Shown piece after piece: positions 25,749-34,810 of a stretch of DNA of 63,593 nt. Positions within the stretch are counted from its first letter, which is position 1, and every line of letters starts with the position of its first letter. Origin of the DNA: SIG598 sp045580875 (GTDB lineage Bacteria > Bacillota > Clostridia > Oscillospirales > Acutalibacteraceae); NCBI GenBank assembly GCA_045580875.1, contig JAZNOP010000101.1, positions 1 to 63,593 on the forward strand, given 5' to 3'. The position numbers and the translations under genes are program-made. The notes under the pieces were generated by a model. It had not been told where the DNA came from. It saw only the letters and a program-made list of their open reading frames with translations, and searched no databases.

Positions 25749-27137
25749 TTACTCCTTGATTTTCTTACCCAGTTTGTCATATTCAGAGGGAAGAAGATTA
25801 CATGCGAGGATAGCCAGTACGCAGAACAGAATTACTATGTATGTCATAGCGTGAGTACCGAACAGATCGTTGCCGTTAAGAGAAACATTGCGCAGGTTGA
25901 CCCAGATAAGACCAGGTCCGATTGCTCCGACGATGGAATTGATGATACCCTGTACAGCAAAGTACATTGACGGATGGCTCTTTCCAGTGAGTTTCTTTTC
26001 TTCTGCTGCAATCTGTGTAGGCATTGCAGTGGGAGCAGAGAAGAAAGCACCGATACCGTAACTGGAGATAACACCGCCGGTTGCACCAAGGATCATACGA
26101 ACCATTGCATCGGGGAACCACTGTACGTATGCAAGACACATGCAGAGCATACCAAGTGCAAAGGAAGCAAGAGCTGTCTTGAATGCAAAGCGGTAGCCTT
26201 TCTTTGCCATAACTCTGCGGTAGAGGATAAGCATTATGGGAACAGGTGCAAAAGCAGTTGTGTTGATAATTGCAATCTGGAAACCGTTCAGACCCATAGG
26301 ACCGCTGATAAGTACGTTCTGACCGGAAAGGAACATCTGAAGACCGAGGTTAAAGCAGCCGTGGATTACAAGCCATGCGCGGAATGCCTTATTTCCGAGG
26401 GTCATCTTGAGACCTTCAATAACACCGATCTTCTGGTCTACTGTAGTTTCGCCGGCATTTTCGCCATATTTTGCAATTGCGCCCGGGATAGAGGAATTTT
26501 CCTTGATAAGGAAAATCGCAATAAGCATTGTCAGGGAGAGAGGGGCCATATACAGACCGATCTGACGAATGTTGATGCCGAATCCGATGAATACAGGAAT
26601 CAGTGCATATGCGATGGAATACTGAATTGTATCGAATGCAGCCTTGATGTTGGTGAGGAAGAGTCGGTCGTTGTCATTTGCAGTGATTTCGGCGTATGTA
26701 CCGAAAAGTGCGTTGATAGCCAGAGTGAAGAAAGAAACGAAAACAGTAAGCAGAACACCAAACCAGATGCTGTTTGCAACGCTGTTTTCTTCAAGGCTGA
26801 TGGGGAAGCAGAAGAGTACATATGCAAGAGTCATAATGATAGTGCCGACCAGAATAGCAGGACGGCGTCTGCCCCAGGGTGTCTTGAGATTCTGGACAAG
26901 CGTTGCTACAGGAACTTCAACAAGACCGTCCATGATGGAGGAGATTGCTTTGAGAATACTGAAAAGACCTACAGCGACGATTGTTTTGCTGGCAAATGTC
27001 CAGTGCTCCAGGTCGGAGCCGAAGCCCGCAGTCTGCAGAGCGTCGACAAGGTAAACGCTGATAATTGTGCTCAGCATGCAGGGACCGAATGATGCGAAAG
27101 CAAACAGTGGGATCTGCCATCTTTTAAGTTTTTTCAT
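25749..27137 (-). CDS. MFS/GPH-like symporter paired with GDPD
   Basis: This 462-residue inner-membrane transporter has twelve predicted helices. It starts MKKLKRWQIPLFAFASFGPC and has the loop LKTPWGRRRPAIL near 85-97, the GPH/MelB-like signature between helices 2 and 3. It lacks the long charged tails of the transporters at 11130 and 34811. It is operonic with a glycerophosphodiesterase and upstream of a phosphodiester glycosidase-like gene, so glycerophosphodiesters or sugar phosphodiesters are reasonable substrates; this is inferred from context only. The ATG at 27137 follows GAGGT. The promoter and a 9-bp inverted repeat lie directly upstream. Confidence 0.85.
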   Translation of the reverse strand: MKKLKRWQIPLFAFASFGPCMLSTIISVYLVDALQTAGFGSDLEHWTFASKTIVAVGLFSILKAISSIMDGLVEVPVATLVQNLKTPWGRRRPAILVGTIIMTLAYVLFCFPISLEENSVANSIWFGVLLTVFVSFFTLAINALFGTYAEITANDNDRLFLTNIKAAFDTIQYSIAYALIPVFIGFGINIRQIGLYMAPLSLTMLIAIFLIKENSSIPGAIAKYGENAGETTVDQKIGVIEGLKMTLGNKAFRAWLVIHGCFNLGLQMFLSGQNVLISGPMGLNGFQIAIINTTAFAPVPIMLILYRRVMAKKGYRFAFKTALASFALGMLCMCLAYVQWFPDAMVRMILGATGGVISSYGIGAFFSAPTAMPTQIAAEEKKLTGKSHPSMYFAVQGIINSIVGAIGPGLIWVNLRNVSLNGNDLFGTHAMTYIVILFCVLAILACNLLPSEYDKLGKKIKE

Positions 27138-27175
27138 AATGTACCTCTTTTCTTTATTTTTTGTGCATTGCCTTT

Positions 27176-27207
27176 GAATGAATACAATAAAGTAACGATA
27201 TTCATTC
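27176..27207. promoter_or_regulatory. candidate operator of the MFS-GDPD operon
   Basis: A perfect 9-bp inverted repeat GAATGAATA-N14-TATTCATTC lies between the -10 and the start codon of the MFS gene. The position fits a repressor roadblock. No regulator gene lies next to it. Confidence 0.5.
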
Positions 27208-27216
27208 TTTTGTAAT

Positions 27217-27244
27217 ATTGTACCATAATTTCGTAAATAATCAA
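27217..27244 (-). promoter_or_regulatory. promoter of the MFS-GDPD operon
   Basis: Minus-strand -35 TTGATT (27239-27244) and -10 TACAAT (27217-27222) with a 16-base spacer. The surroundings are AT-rich, so the match is less specific than for other promoters here. Confidence 0.55.
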
Positions 27245-27253
27245 TGATTTTTA

Positions 27254-27282
27254 TTGAATATTTAATTATAACCTGTTAAAAT
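27254..27282 (+). promoter_or_regulatory. promoter of the alpha/beta hydrolase gene
   Basis: -35 TTGAAT (27254-27259) and -10 TAAAAT (27277-27282) with a 17-base spacer, 62 bases before the start. It is divergent from the MFS promoter. Confidence 0.5.
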
Positions 27283-27343
27283 TAAGCTGATAATCATAAC
27301 TTGCATGGATAACATGTTATTTTGCAATTGAGGAGGAGTTTGT

Positions 27344-28228
27344 ATGGAGAATAAGATTCTGAATATGCGGCAGGAATGGGCAGCAGGTGATGCTAAACGT
27401 GATGCCGGTGTAATTGATCCTGAAAATATTATCAGGTTTACTGATCTTCGCTACGGCCCGCATCCGGAAAATCTTCTTGATGTGTATTGTCCGGAAGGAA
27501 CGGAAGGTATATTGCCGACTATTATCAGCATTCATGGAGGCGGCTGGTTTTACGGCAGCAAGAAACTGTATTCTCATTATTGCCTGAAGATGGCAGCGCG
27601 TGGGTTTACTGTTGTCAATTTTGATTATCGACTTGCACCGGAAAACAAGTACCCATCTCCGGTAGAGGATTGCTGTGCTGTACTGCATTGGGTAAAGGAG
27701 AATGGCGAACAGTATCATATTGACTGCAATAATCTTTTTGTAGTAGGTGATTCTGCCGGAGGTCAGCTGGCATTTCAGGTGCTGACAATGGTGACAAATC
27801 CGGAATATTGCAAAATGTTTTCTTTTGCACCGCCGGAGGGGCTGAAGGTCAATGCCTGCGGGCTTAACTGCGGCTGCTATTTTATTCCGCTTTCTAAAAA
27901 TGTTACACCTCAGAAAATGGGCGCGATATTTGAGTCTTATTTTCCGGAGGATTATATGAAGTGCGTGCCTTCTGTAAAGGTACACAAGTTTGTAAATAAA
28001 CATTTCCCTCCGGCTTTTGTTATGACTTCACGCAATGATTATCTTCGCTTAATGGCACGTCCGCTGCATTTTGTGCTCAGGCGTAAGGGTGTAAAGAGCA
28101 TTCTGCGCATCTATGGCAAGAAATCGCAGAAGGAAATAGGTCATGTATTTCATCTTAACTGCCATTCTGAGCTTGCAGACCGCTGTAATGATGATCAGGC
28201 AGCATTCTTCCGTAAATATATTGTATAA
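27344..28228 (+). CDS. alpha/beta hydrolase, acetyl-esterase (HSL) type
   Basis: This 294-residue cytoplasmic esterase has the oxyanion motif HGGGW (about 65-69), the nucleophile elbow GDSAGGQ with Ser near 143, a candidate acid Asp in TSRNDYLRL, and His in GHVFHLNCH near the end. This pattern is that of hormone-sensitive-lipase-like esterases, which remove small acyl groups. Beside glycosidase genes it may deacetylate imported glycosides. The ATG at 27344 follows GAGGAGG. The membrane-anchored GH5 gene begins 45 bases downstream and is probably co-transcribed. Confidence 0.85.
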   Translation: MENKILNMRQEWAAGDAKRDAGVIDPENIIRFTDLRYGPHPENLLDVYCPEGTEGILPTIISIHGGGWFYGSKKLYSHYCLKMAARGFTVVNFDYRLAPENKYPSPVEDCCAVLHWVKENGEQYHIDCNNLFVVGDSAGGQLAFQVLTMVTNPEYCKMFSFAPPEGLKVNACGLNCGCYFIPLSKNVTPQKMGAIFESYFPEDYMKCVPSVKVHKFVNKHFPPAFVMTSRNDYLRLMARPLHFVLRRKGVKSILRIYGKKSQKEIGHVFHLNCHSELADRCNDDQAAFFRKYIV

Positions 28229-28273
28229 GTTCAGGCATACAGCTGATTATTTTTCTTGAAAGGATCTGTTGAA

Positions 28274-29650
28274 TTGAAACGTTCAGCCAAAGTCATACTT
28301 TTTGCAGTTATCGCAATTGTCTTGCTGGTTATTGCATTTTTTTCGTACGTACTGATATACTCTCAGACATACACAATACCTGAGCAGGATATGGTGATTG
28401 AAAATAATACGGGATTAGTTCAGGCACACGGACGGTCTCTATATGATGCGGACGGAAACAAGCTTCAGCTGAAAGGAATCAATGCAGGTCAGATTCTGCT
28501 TCAGGAGGGCTGGATGAGTCCCTTTGCGCTTGAGCCCCTTAAGAATGATGACGGTTCATACGTCAAGGATGCTGATGGAAATCTGCAGTATCCGGAGTTC
28601 TCTGAAGAGCAGTTCCGTGAGGGAATAAAGTCAAATCCAAACCTGAGCGGTTACGAATTCGACGATCTGATGAAGATTTATCGCGAATGTGTTTTCACTG
28701 AAGAGGATTTCAGGATAATCAGTGAGGAACTCAAGCTTAACACTGTCAGACTGCCTTTCTATTACCTTGATATTCTGAATGATGATCTTACGCTTAAAAA
28801 TGAAGATCAGGCATTTGAATATATTGACTGGTTTATATCAGAAGCGGCAGAGTACGGTTTGTATGTAGTTCTTGACCTTCACGGTGCACCGGGTAGTCAG
28901 AACGGCTATGAACACTCAGGTGCAGCAGAACGTTCTGCAGACCTTTGGGACAGTGAAGAGAATGTAGCTGCTACAATTTCTATTTGGGATTTCATATCCG
29001 TTCATTACACTCAGAGCCGGCCTGATCTTGGGAAATGGGTCGCTTCGTATGATATTCTCAATGAACCGACGGTCGAATACAAGGGAGTTACAACGAAGAA
29101 GTGCTGGGATGTTTTTGACCGTATCTATGATGCGATTCGTGAAAACGGTGATAACCACCTGATTTCAATTGAAGGCTGCTGGAATTTCAGCTCACTGCCG
29201 GATCCTGATTCATACGGCTGGGAAAATGTGCAGTATGAATATCACTGGTATAACTGGTGGTCTGATTTCCTGTCATATGACCTGCTCTATGCATACTACG
29301 ATATGTCCAATATATTCAGAGATTATAATGTTCCGGTGTACATAGGCGAATTTACTGTGTTTGAGGATACTGAAGCATGGGAAAAGGTTCTGAATCTGTA
29401 CGATGAACGCAATTATTCATGGACGATCTGGAATTATAAAACCACTGTTACAGGCTGGTGGACTTCTTCCTGGGGAGTGTATACATGTCAGCTTAACTGC
29501 GACACAGCGACCGAAGAAACCAAGTGCAACGTAGCAATGTGTACCTATGATGAGTTTGTTGCGGCCTGTGAGAAGATGCGCACGGAAAACTGCAGCACGG
29601 GAACACTGTATGAAGTTCTGCTTGAATACAGTGAGACAGATGGAAAATAG
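28274..29650 (+). CDS. membrane-anchored GH5 glycoside hydrolase
   Basis: This 458-residue enzyme has an N-terminal helix (about 5-29) that either anchors it outside the membrane or acts as a signal peptide. The TIM barrel (about 60-430) holds KGINAGQ, the DLHGAPGSQNG loop, the acid/base Glu264 in ILNEPTVEY and the nucleophile Glu359 in VYIGEFTVFE. This is family 5 of the exo-glucanase-like type, acting with retention on beta-glucans or beta-glucosides. I chose TTG 28274 because AAAGGA lies 9 bases upstream; a TTG at 28256 lacks a site. It is the only glycosidase in the window with an export signal. Confidence 0.83.
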   Translation: MKRSAKVILFAVIAIVLLVIAFFSYVLIYSQTYTIPEQDMVIENNTGLVQAHGRSLYDADGNKLQLKGINAGQILLQEGWMSPFALEPLKNDDGSYVKDADGNLQYPEFSEEQFREGIKSNPNLSGYEFDDLMKIYRECVFTEEDFRIISEELKLNTVRLPFYYLDILNDDLTLKNEDQAFEYIDWFISEAAEYGLYVVLDLHGAPGSQNGYEHSGAAERSADLWDSEENVAATISIWDFISVHYTQSRPDLGKWVASYDILNEPTVEYKGVTTKKCWDVFDRIYDAIRENGDNHLISIEGCWNFSSLPDPDSYGWENVQYEYHWYNWWSDFLSYDLLYAYYDMSNIFRDYNVPVYIGEFTVFEDTEAWEKVLNLYDERNYSWTIWNYKTTVTGWWTSSWGVYTCQLNCDTATEETKCNVAMCTYDEFVAACEKMRTENCSTGTLYEVLLEYSETDGK

Positions 29651-29679
29651 TATTCAGTTATAGCTTGTACGGCTGCCTG

Positions 29680-30876
29680 TCATGAAAGATATTTCTCCCG
29701 ATAATCTCCAGGTGTGGTTCCGGCATATTTTTTGAAGACCCGGGAAAAGTGACTTTGTGATGAAAAACCAAGATAACTGCTGATTGCAGTCAGAGATTTA
29801 TCTGAATAGCGGAGGAGGCGTTTAGCTTCCTCCGTTTTTTCTTTCAGAATAAAATCTGTAAGACTTACACCGGATTCTTCAATAAACTTACGCGAGAGGT
29901 ACGGACGGCTCAGATATAGCTCTTTTGCGATTTCTTCAGCAGTTATGGGTTCTGAAAGGTGATGCTGTATATAATTGGCAACATCTGTAACCAGCTTGCT
30001 GGGGTGTTTGCCAAGACGTATTCGTTCAACGCGTTTGGTGAAGTCAAGAACCATGTTGTATTGCAGATTCATTATCTGATCGGTAGTGTACATCAGCTCG
30101 CATTTCTGAATAAATGAATCGCTGAGCGTGAAGGCGTCGTCAATATCTAATCCGCCTCGTATTGCTGCTCGGGAGGCAAGTGTTGCAGTAACGATGAATG
30201 TATTTTTCAGCTGTCGGAGCTGTTCGGCAGCGAGCAAACCGCCCCTTACAGCCGGTGCAGCTCTCAGCCATTCCTTGAGTGCTGCGGTGTCGCCCTTGCG
30301 CACGATGTTCATTATGGTCTGCTCAAGCTCAAAGGTGTTATGAACATTCTGCTGATTACTGGTTTCGATTTGGGAGAATGAGGCATTTTGCGGCGCAGCC
30401 ATATCATGCAGAAGATTCTTTTCGGTATCATAGATTGCAATATCCTGCAGAGAGAGCTTCTCTCCGTTCAGAACGTGATTTATCGTGCAGAGTATCTGCA
30501 TGATGCTTTCGAGCGGCATACGGATTATACTTTTCATTCCGGCAATGAAATCCTCTATGTCCTCAGGTGAAACGTCTGCCATAAACGCAAGCTCACGCAG
30601 TTCCTGCGTTGTGCTGTCGGTCTGACGAGTCGGTCCAATTACGATTTTAATGCTGTCTGAGTTAATAACACCATAGTAATTAAAGTTATTTGTTACAAAG
30701 TAACCGACGTTGGCTTTTATGTCCCAGATATCCTGATGCCAGATTTCCATAGGATCCTTTGGGATGCGTACCAGGGAATAATAAAACTCCAGATCATCGT
30801 CCCGGAATAACCTGATAGGAACACCTGAAAGATTGCCAATGACAGTACATAAATAGACTAAATCTATGTTTTTCAT
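29680..30876 (-). CDS. AraC-family regulator of the GH43-GH78 operon
   Basis: This 398-residue regulator has a C-terminal AraC domain (about 300-395; ITAEEIAKELYLSRPYLSRK, then LTAISSYLGFSSQSHFSRVF). The N-terminal sensor region resembles the regulators at 7464 and 43822, with the VIGPT block near 95, a MQILCTINHVLNGEKLS helix and the LQYNMVLDFTKRVE segment before the DNA-binding part. The ATG at 30876 has GGAGG 7 bases upstream. It is divergent from the GH43 operon and presumably activates it. Its promoter has the same geometry as those of its two paralogues. Confidence 0.85.
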   Translation of the reverse strand: MKNIDLVYLCTVIGNLSGVPIRLFRDDDLEFYYSLVRIPKDPMEIWHQDIWDIKANVGYFVTNNFNYYGVINSDSIKIVIGPTRQTDSTTQELRELAFMADVSPEDIEDFIAGMKSIIRMPLESIMQILCTINHVLNGEKLSLQDIAIYDTEKNLLHDMAAPQNASFSQIETSNQQNVHNTFELEQTIMNIVRKGDTAALKEWLRAAPAVRGGLLAAEQLRQLKNTFIVTATLASRAAIRGGLDIDDAFTLSDSFIQKCELMYTTDQIMNLQYNMVLDFTKRVERIRLGKHPSKLVTDVANYIQHHLSEPITAEEIAKELYLSRPYLSRKFIEESGVSLTDFILKEKTEEAKRLLRYSDKSLTAISSYLGFSSQSHFSRVFKKYAGTTPGDYREKYLS

Positions 30877-30899
30877 TTTATCGCCTCCGATTGGTTACA

Positions 30900-30928
30900 A
30901 TTATACAGTAAAGGTAACAGATGTGCAA
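30900..30928 (-). promoter_or_regulatory. promoter of the second AraC gene
   Basis: Minus-strand -35 TTGCAC (30923-30928) and -10 TATAAT (30900-30905) with a spacer of exactly 17. Confidence 0.8.
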
Positions 30929-30989
30929 GACGAACAGAGGGGGCTTGTGTTATTATAACAGTAGTAAAACACAAAATGAGGTGTTATTT

Positions 30990-32450
30990 GTGCAAAACGA
31001 ATCCAAGGCTGCTTCAGGGAATCCATTTCTTCCGCACAACGTTTATATTTCAGATGGTGAGCCTCATGTGTTTGGTGACAGAGTTTATTTATTCGGCTCA
31101 CAGGATAAAGAAAACGGTGAAGTATTCTGTCCTTTGGATTATGTTGGATATTCTGCACCTGTGGATAACCTGAGCGCATGGCGGTGTGAAGGTACGATAT
31201 ACCGCAGAGAACAGGATCCAAGAAAGGGTGCGTTTCTCTATGCTCCTGATGCAGTAAGAGGAAATGACGGTCGCTATTACATCTACTATACCACAGAGAA
31301 GTTCTCTGAACCTCTTAGAGTGGCAGTTTGCGATGAACCCGCGGGGCAGTATCAGTTTTACGGCTTTGTACGCAATCCGGATGGAACGCCGTTCACAAAA
31401 CGAATTCCATTTGACCCTGCTGTTATTAATGATGACGGACAGATACGCCTTTACTATGGGTGGGGACTGCACCTTGCGGATAATCCGATAAACAGGCTGT
31501 CAATGGAGATAACCGGACGCATTCTTTTCGGAAAATCCAAAGACAAAGGCTATGTGGGAAATATTATGGGTGCCTTTACAGTGGAGCTCGATGATGATAT
31601 GCTGACGGTCATAACCGAGCCGCGACTTATCGTGCCGTGTCACATGGAAGCGAAAGGTACGGAATTTGCAGAACACTCATTCTATGAGGGCAGTTCGATA
31701 CGCAAGGTGAATGGTAAGTATTACTTTATATATTCATCACAGGTAAATCATGAGCTTTGCTATGCTGTGAGTGAATATCCCGATGAGGATTTCAAATATG
31801 GCGGAGTTATCATCAGCAACGGTGATGTGGGCTATCAAGGCAGATTGTCTGAAGAAAGACTTAACACTACAGGAAACAACCATGGCAGCATAGAGTGTAT
31901 CAACGGGCAATGGTACGTATTCTATCACCGCCACACACATAACAGAAGCTGCTGCCGTCAGGCTTGTTCTGAAAAGATTAGTATACTGCCGGACGGCAGT
32001 ATACCTCAGGTGGAAATGACATCGACAGGAATGCGTGCCGAGCCTTTTGGCGCAGGAGAATATCCAGCAGTGATTGCCTGCAATCTGCGTCGTGGGCGAA
32101 TGAAGCATATCGTCAATGGCATATCAAAAGCTGACAAGCCTTGTGTATCAGACGACGGCAGCGAACGTTTCATTACCAATATTAAGGATGATACAAAGAT
32201 AGGATATAAATATTTTCAGCTGAACGGAGCGATGCGTATTGGAGTAATTTCAAGAGGCAATGCTTCAGGTGTTCTGAAGATAAGTGCAAATGGAAAACAG
32301 ATCGGCACATTGCAGATCACTCCCGGCGGAAGCTGGAATGAAGCAAACGGCACAATATTTTATGAAGGCACTGCCGTGTTGGAATTAAGCTATCACGGAA
32401 GAGGAAAGATGGATATGCTTTCGTTTTCACTAAGCAAGGAGGATATATAA
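30990..32450 (+). CDS. GH43 glycoside hydrolase, paralogue of 16833
   Basis: This 486-residue cytoplasmic hydrolase has the GH43 propeller blocks SDGEPHVFGDRVYLFGSQD (base Asp), FDPAVINDDGQIRLYYGWG (modulating Asp) and GSIECINGQWYVFYHR (acid Glu), then a C-terminal beta-sandwich (about 375-485) like that of its paralogue. Activity is probably on arabinofuranosides or xylosides. The start is GTG at 30990, with GAGGTG 7 bases upstream; the frame stays open to an ATG at 30921 that has no site and overlaps the AraC promoter. It is first in the operon GH43-GH3-symporter-GH78. Confidence 0.86.
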   Translation: MQNESKAASGNPFLPHNVYISDGEPHVFGDRVYLFGSQDKENGEVFCPLDYVGYSAPVDNLSAWRCEGTIYRREQDPRKGAFLYAPDAVRGNDGRYYIYYTTEKFSEPLRVAVCDEPAGQYQFYGFVRNPDGTPFTKRIPFDPAVINDDGQIRLYYGWGLHLADNPINRLSMEITGRILFGKSKDKGYVGNIMGAFTVELDDDMLTVITEPRLIVPCHMEAKGTEFAEHSFYEGSSIRKVNGKYYFIYSSQVNHELCYAVSEYPDEDFKYGGVIISNGDVGYQGRLSEERLNTTGNNHGSIECINGQWYVFYHRHTHNRSCCRQACSEKISILPDGSIPQVEMTSTGMRAEPFGAGEYPAVIACNLRRGRMKHIVNGISKADKPCVSDDGSERFITNIKDDTKIGYKYFQLNGAMRIGVISRGNASGVLKISANGKQIGTLQITPGGSWNEANGTIFYEGTAVLELSYHGRGKMDMLSFSLSKEDI

Positions 32451-32451
32451 G

Positions 32452-34794
32452 ATGGACATCAAAAAAATAATCACCGAGATGACACTTGAGGAAAAGGTTG
32501 CATTCTGTACAGGTGCTGATTTCTGGCACACAAAGGCAATGGAGAAATATGGTGTTCCGTCAATAATGATGTCAGACGGACCTCACGGTCTCCGCTGTCA
32601 GGCGGCAGATGCTGATATGCTCGGCATAAATGATTCTATTCCGGCAACCTGTTTCCCGACAGCGGTGACGGCTGGAGCAACCTGGAACAGAACACTGTAT
32701 GCCGCAGAAGGAGAAGCAATTGGTAAGGAAGGCGCTGCAGCCGGTGTATCGGTTGTGCTTGGTCCGGGTTGTAATATCAAACGTAATCCTCTGGGCGGAC
32801 GAAATTTCGAGTACATATCTGAAGATCCTTATTTTACTGGTCATATGGCGGCTGCTTTCATTCGCGGTCAGCAGAGTACAGGTACGTCGTCAAGTCTCAA
32901 GCACTTCGCTGTAAACAGTCAGGAGTATAAGCGGCAGAACGGAGACAGTCAGCTTGATGAAAGAACTTTCCGCGAAATTTATCTTACTCCGTTTGAAATT
33001 GCGGTAAAATCCAGTCAGCCTGGAACTGTGATGTGTTCATACAATAAGATAAACGGTATACACGCAAGTGATAATAAAAGATTGCTTACCGATATTCTTC
33101 GTACGGAATGGGGATTCGAAGGTATGGTAGTAACCGACTGGGGTGCACTTTATGATCGCATCGAAGGTTATAAGGCTGGCTGTGATCTTAATATGCCGGG
33201 CGGCTCAAAATTTATGGAGCGTGAAACTGTAAAAGCTGTGCGTAAAGGCAGACTTGATGAGAAATATATTGATAAAGCGGTTGAACGCATACTTCGTCTT
33301 GTAGAACAAAGCCAGAACATCAAAAAGACGGAAATTGACTGGGATTCACATCATGATCTGGCGTTGAAGATAGCTGAACAGGGTGCAGTATTACTTAAGA
33401 ATGACGAACATATTCTTCCTCTTGCAGAGAAAGATGCTGTGCTGATCGGCTATATGGCAGGAAATCTTCGCTATCAGGGAAGCGGAAGCAGCCATATCAA
33501 TCCGACAAGAATAGTTAATATAAAAGATGCAATGTCTGATGTTCCGTGTTTTGAATGCGGAGATAATGTTGGAAATGTTTCAGATGCTGAGCTCAAAGAA
33601 GCAGCTGCGGCTGCGTCAAAGAGCAAGATTGCCGTGGTGGTTGCCGGTCTTCCTGACAGCTACGAATCTGAAGCATTTGACCGCGAACACATGAGTCTTC
33701 CTGCAGGGCATAATGCTCTGGTGGAAGCGGTTGCAGAGTCTAATCCCAATACAGTTGTTGTGCTGCTTGGCGGAAGTGCTATGGAGCTCCCGTGGGCAGA
33801 TAAGGTAAAAGCGATTCTTTATATGGGACTTCCCGGTCAGGCCGGAGGTCAGGCGGCAGCAAATCTGCTTACTGGAAAGGCGGTTCCCTCCGGAAAGCTG
33901 ACTGAAACATGGCCAGTTTCCTATGATGATGTCATTTCATCAGAAACATTCGGTCAGAAGAACACAGAATACCGCGAAGGTATCTATGTTGGCTACCGTT
34001 ATTATGATAAGGCGGGCAAAGATGTCAGATATCCGTTTGGATACGGAATGTCATATACTGAGTTTGAATACAGCCAACTGAGTGCAGCTGAGCGAAAAGT
34101 AACCGCAACAATAAAGAATACCGGTACTGTAAAGGGAACTGAGGTTGTTCAGCTCTATATTGCACCGCCGCAGGACGGTATCTTCCGTCCGGTAAGGGAA
34201 CTGAAAGGATTTGAGCGCGTAGAGCTTGAGCCTGGAGAGAGTAAGACCGTAACATTTGAGCTCGATGACCGCAGCTTTGCAGTATGGGCTGACGGTTGGA
34301 AAATTCAGGACGGAACATATACTGTTGAGATCGGTTCTTCGAGCAGGGATATACGTCTGCAGGAGCAGCTGGAAGTTAACGGTACTGAGATAACTGTTCC
34401 GGAATGGCAGGCCGACTGCTGGTATGAGACACTGAACGGAAAACCCGACCGCGAGCAATGGGAAACTCTGATGGGACACAAGGTTGAGATTGTACCGGAG
34501 CCTGTAAAAGGTCAGTTTACAATGGACAGTACCTGTATGGAAATGAGAGATAGCTCTTTCATCATGAGAATACAGTACAAGGTAACCGAAGGTATCATAG
34601 CAAAAAGCTTTGGTGTAAAGAAAGATATGTCAGACCCAAGTTATAAAATGATGATAACCTGTGCTACCGACTGTCCGATGAGAAGCGTGGTTATCAGCAG
34701 CGGCGGTGCAATGAGTGATTCTCTTGCAAAAGGACTGCTGAATATGGCAAACGGTCATTTTATAAAAGGTCTTATAGCGATGCTCAGAAAATAA
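32452..34794 (+). CDS. GH3 beta-glucosidase-type hydrolase, standard domain order
   Basis: This 780-residue cytoplasmic enzyme has the usual GH3 order: TIM barrel (1-285), alpha/beta sandwich (about 310-510) and fibronectin-III-like domain (about 560-640). The nucleophile is Asp229 in GMVVTDWGALYD. KHFAVNSQE (150-158) and GPGCNIKRNPLGGRNFEY are classic. A further C-terminal extension of about 120 residues (660-780) is unusual and not recognised. It lacks a signal peptide. The ATG follows AGGAGG and comes 1 base after the GH43 stop. It probably removes terminal beta-glucose or beta-xylose. Confidence 0.92.
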   Translation: MDIKKIITEMTLEEKVAFCTGADFWHTKAMEKYGVPSIMMSDGPHGLRCQAADADMLGINDSIPATCFPTAVTAGATWNRTLYAAEGEAIGKEGAAAGVSVVLGPGCNIKRNPLGGRNFEYISEDPYFTGHMAAAFIRGQQSTGTSSSLKHFAVNSQEYKRQNGDSQLDERTFREIYLTPFEIAVKSSQPGTVMCSYNKINGIHASDNKRLLTDILRTEWGFEGMVVTDWGALYDRIEGYKAGCDLNMPGGSKFMERETVKAVRKGRLDEKYIDKAVERILRLVEQSQNIKKTEIDWDSHHDLALKIAEQGAVLLKNDEHILPLAEKDAVLIGYMAGNLRYQGSGSSHINPTRIVNIKDAMSDVPCFECGDNVGNVSDAELKEAAAAASKSKIAVVVAGLPDSYESEAFDREHMSLPAGHNALVEAVAESNPNTVVVLLGGSAMELPWADKVKAILYMGLPGQAGGQAAANLLTGKAVPSGKLTETWPVSYDDVISSETFGQKNTEYREGIYVGYRYYDKAGKDVRYPFGYGMSYTEFEYSQLSAAERKVTATIKNTGTVKGTEVVQLYIAPPQDGIFRPVRELKGFERVELEPGESKTVTFELDDRSFAVWADGWKIQDGTYTVEIGSSSRDIRLQEQLEVNGTEITVPEWQADCWYETLNGKPDREQWETLMGHKVEIVPEPVKGQFTMDSTCMEMRDSSFIMRIQYKVTEGIIAKSFGVKKDMSDPSYKMMITCATDCPMRSVVISSGGAMSDSLAKGLLNMANGHFIKGLIAMLRK

Positions 34795-34810
34795 AGAGGA
34801 GGATGCAATT

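Noticed and set aside
25974..27092. Long plus-strand open frame opposite the MFS gene
   Set aside because: Antisense to a clear twelve-helix transporter; the composition is that of a reverse-frame translation of hydrophobic codons.
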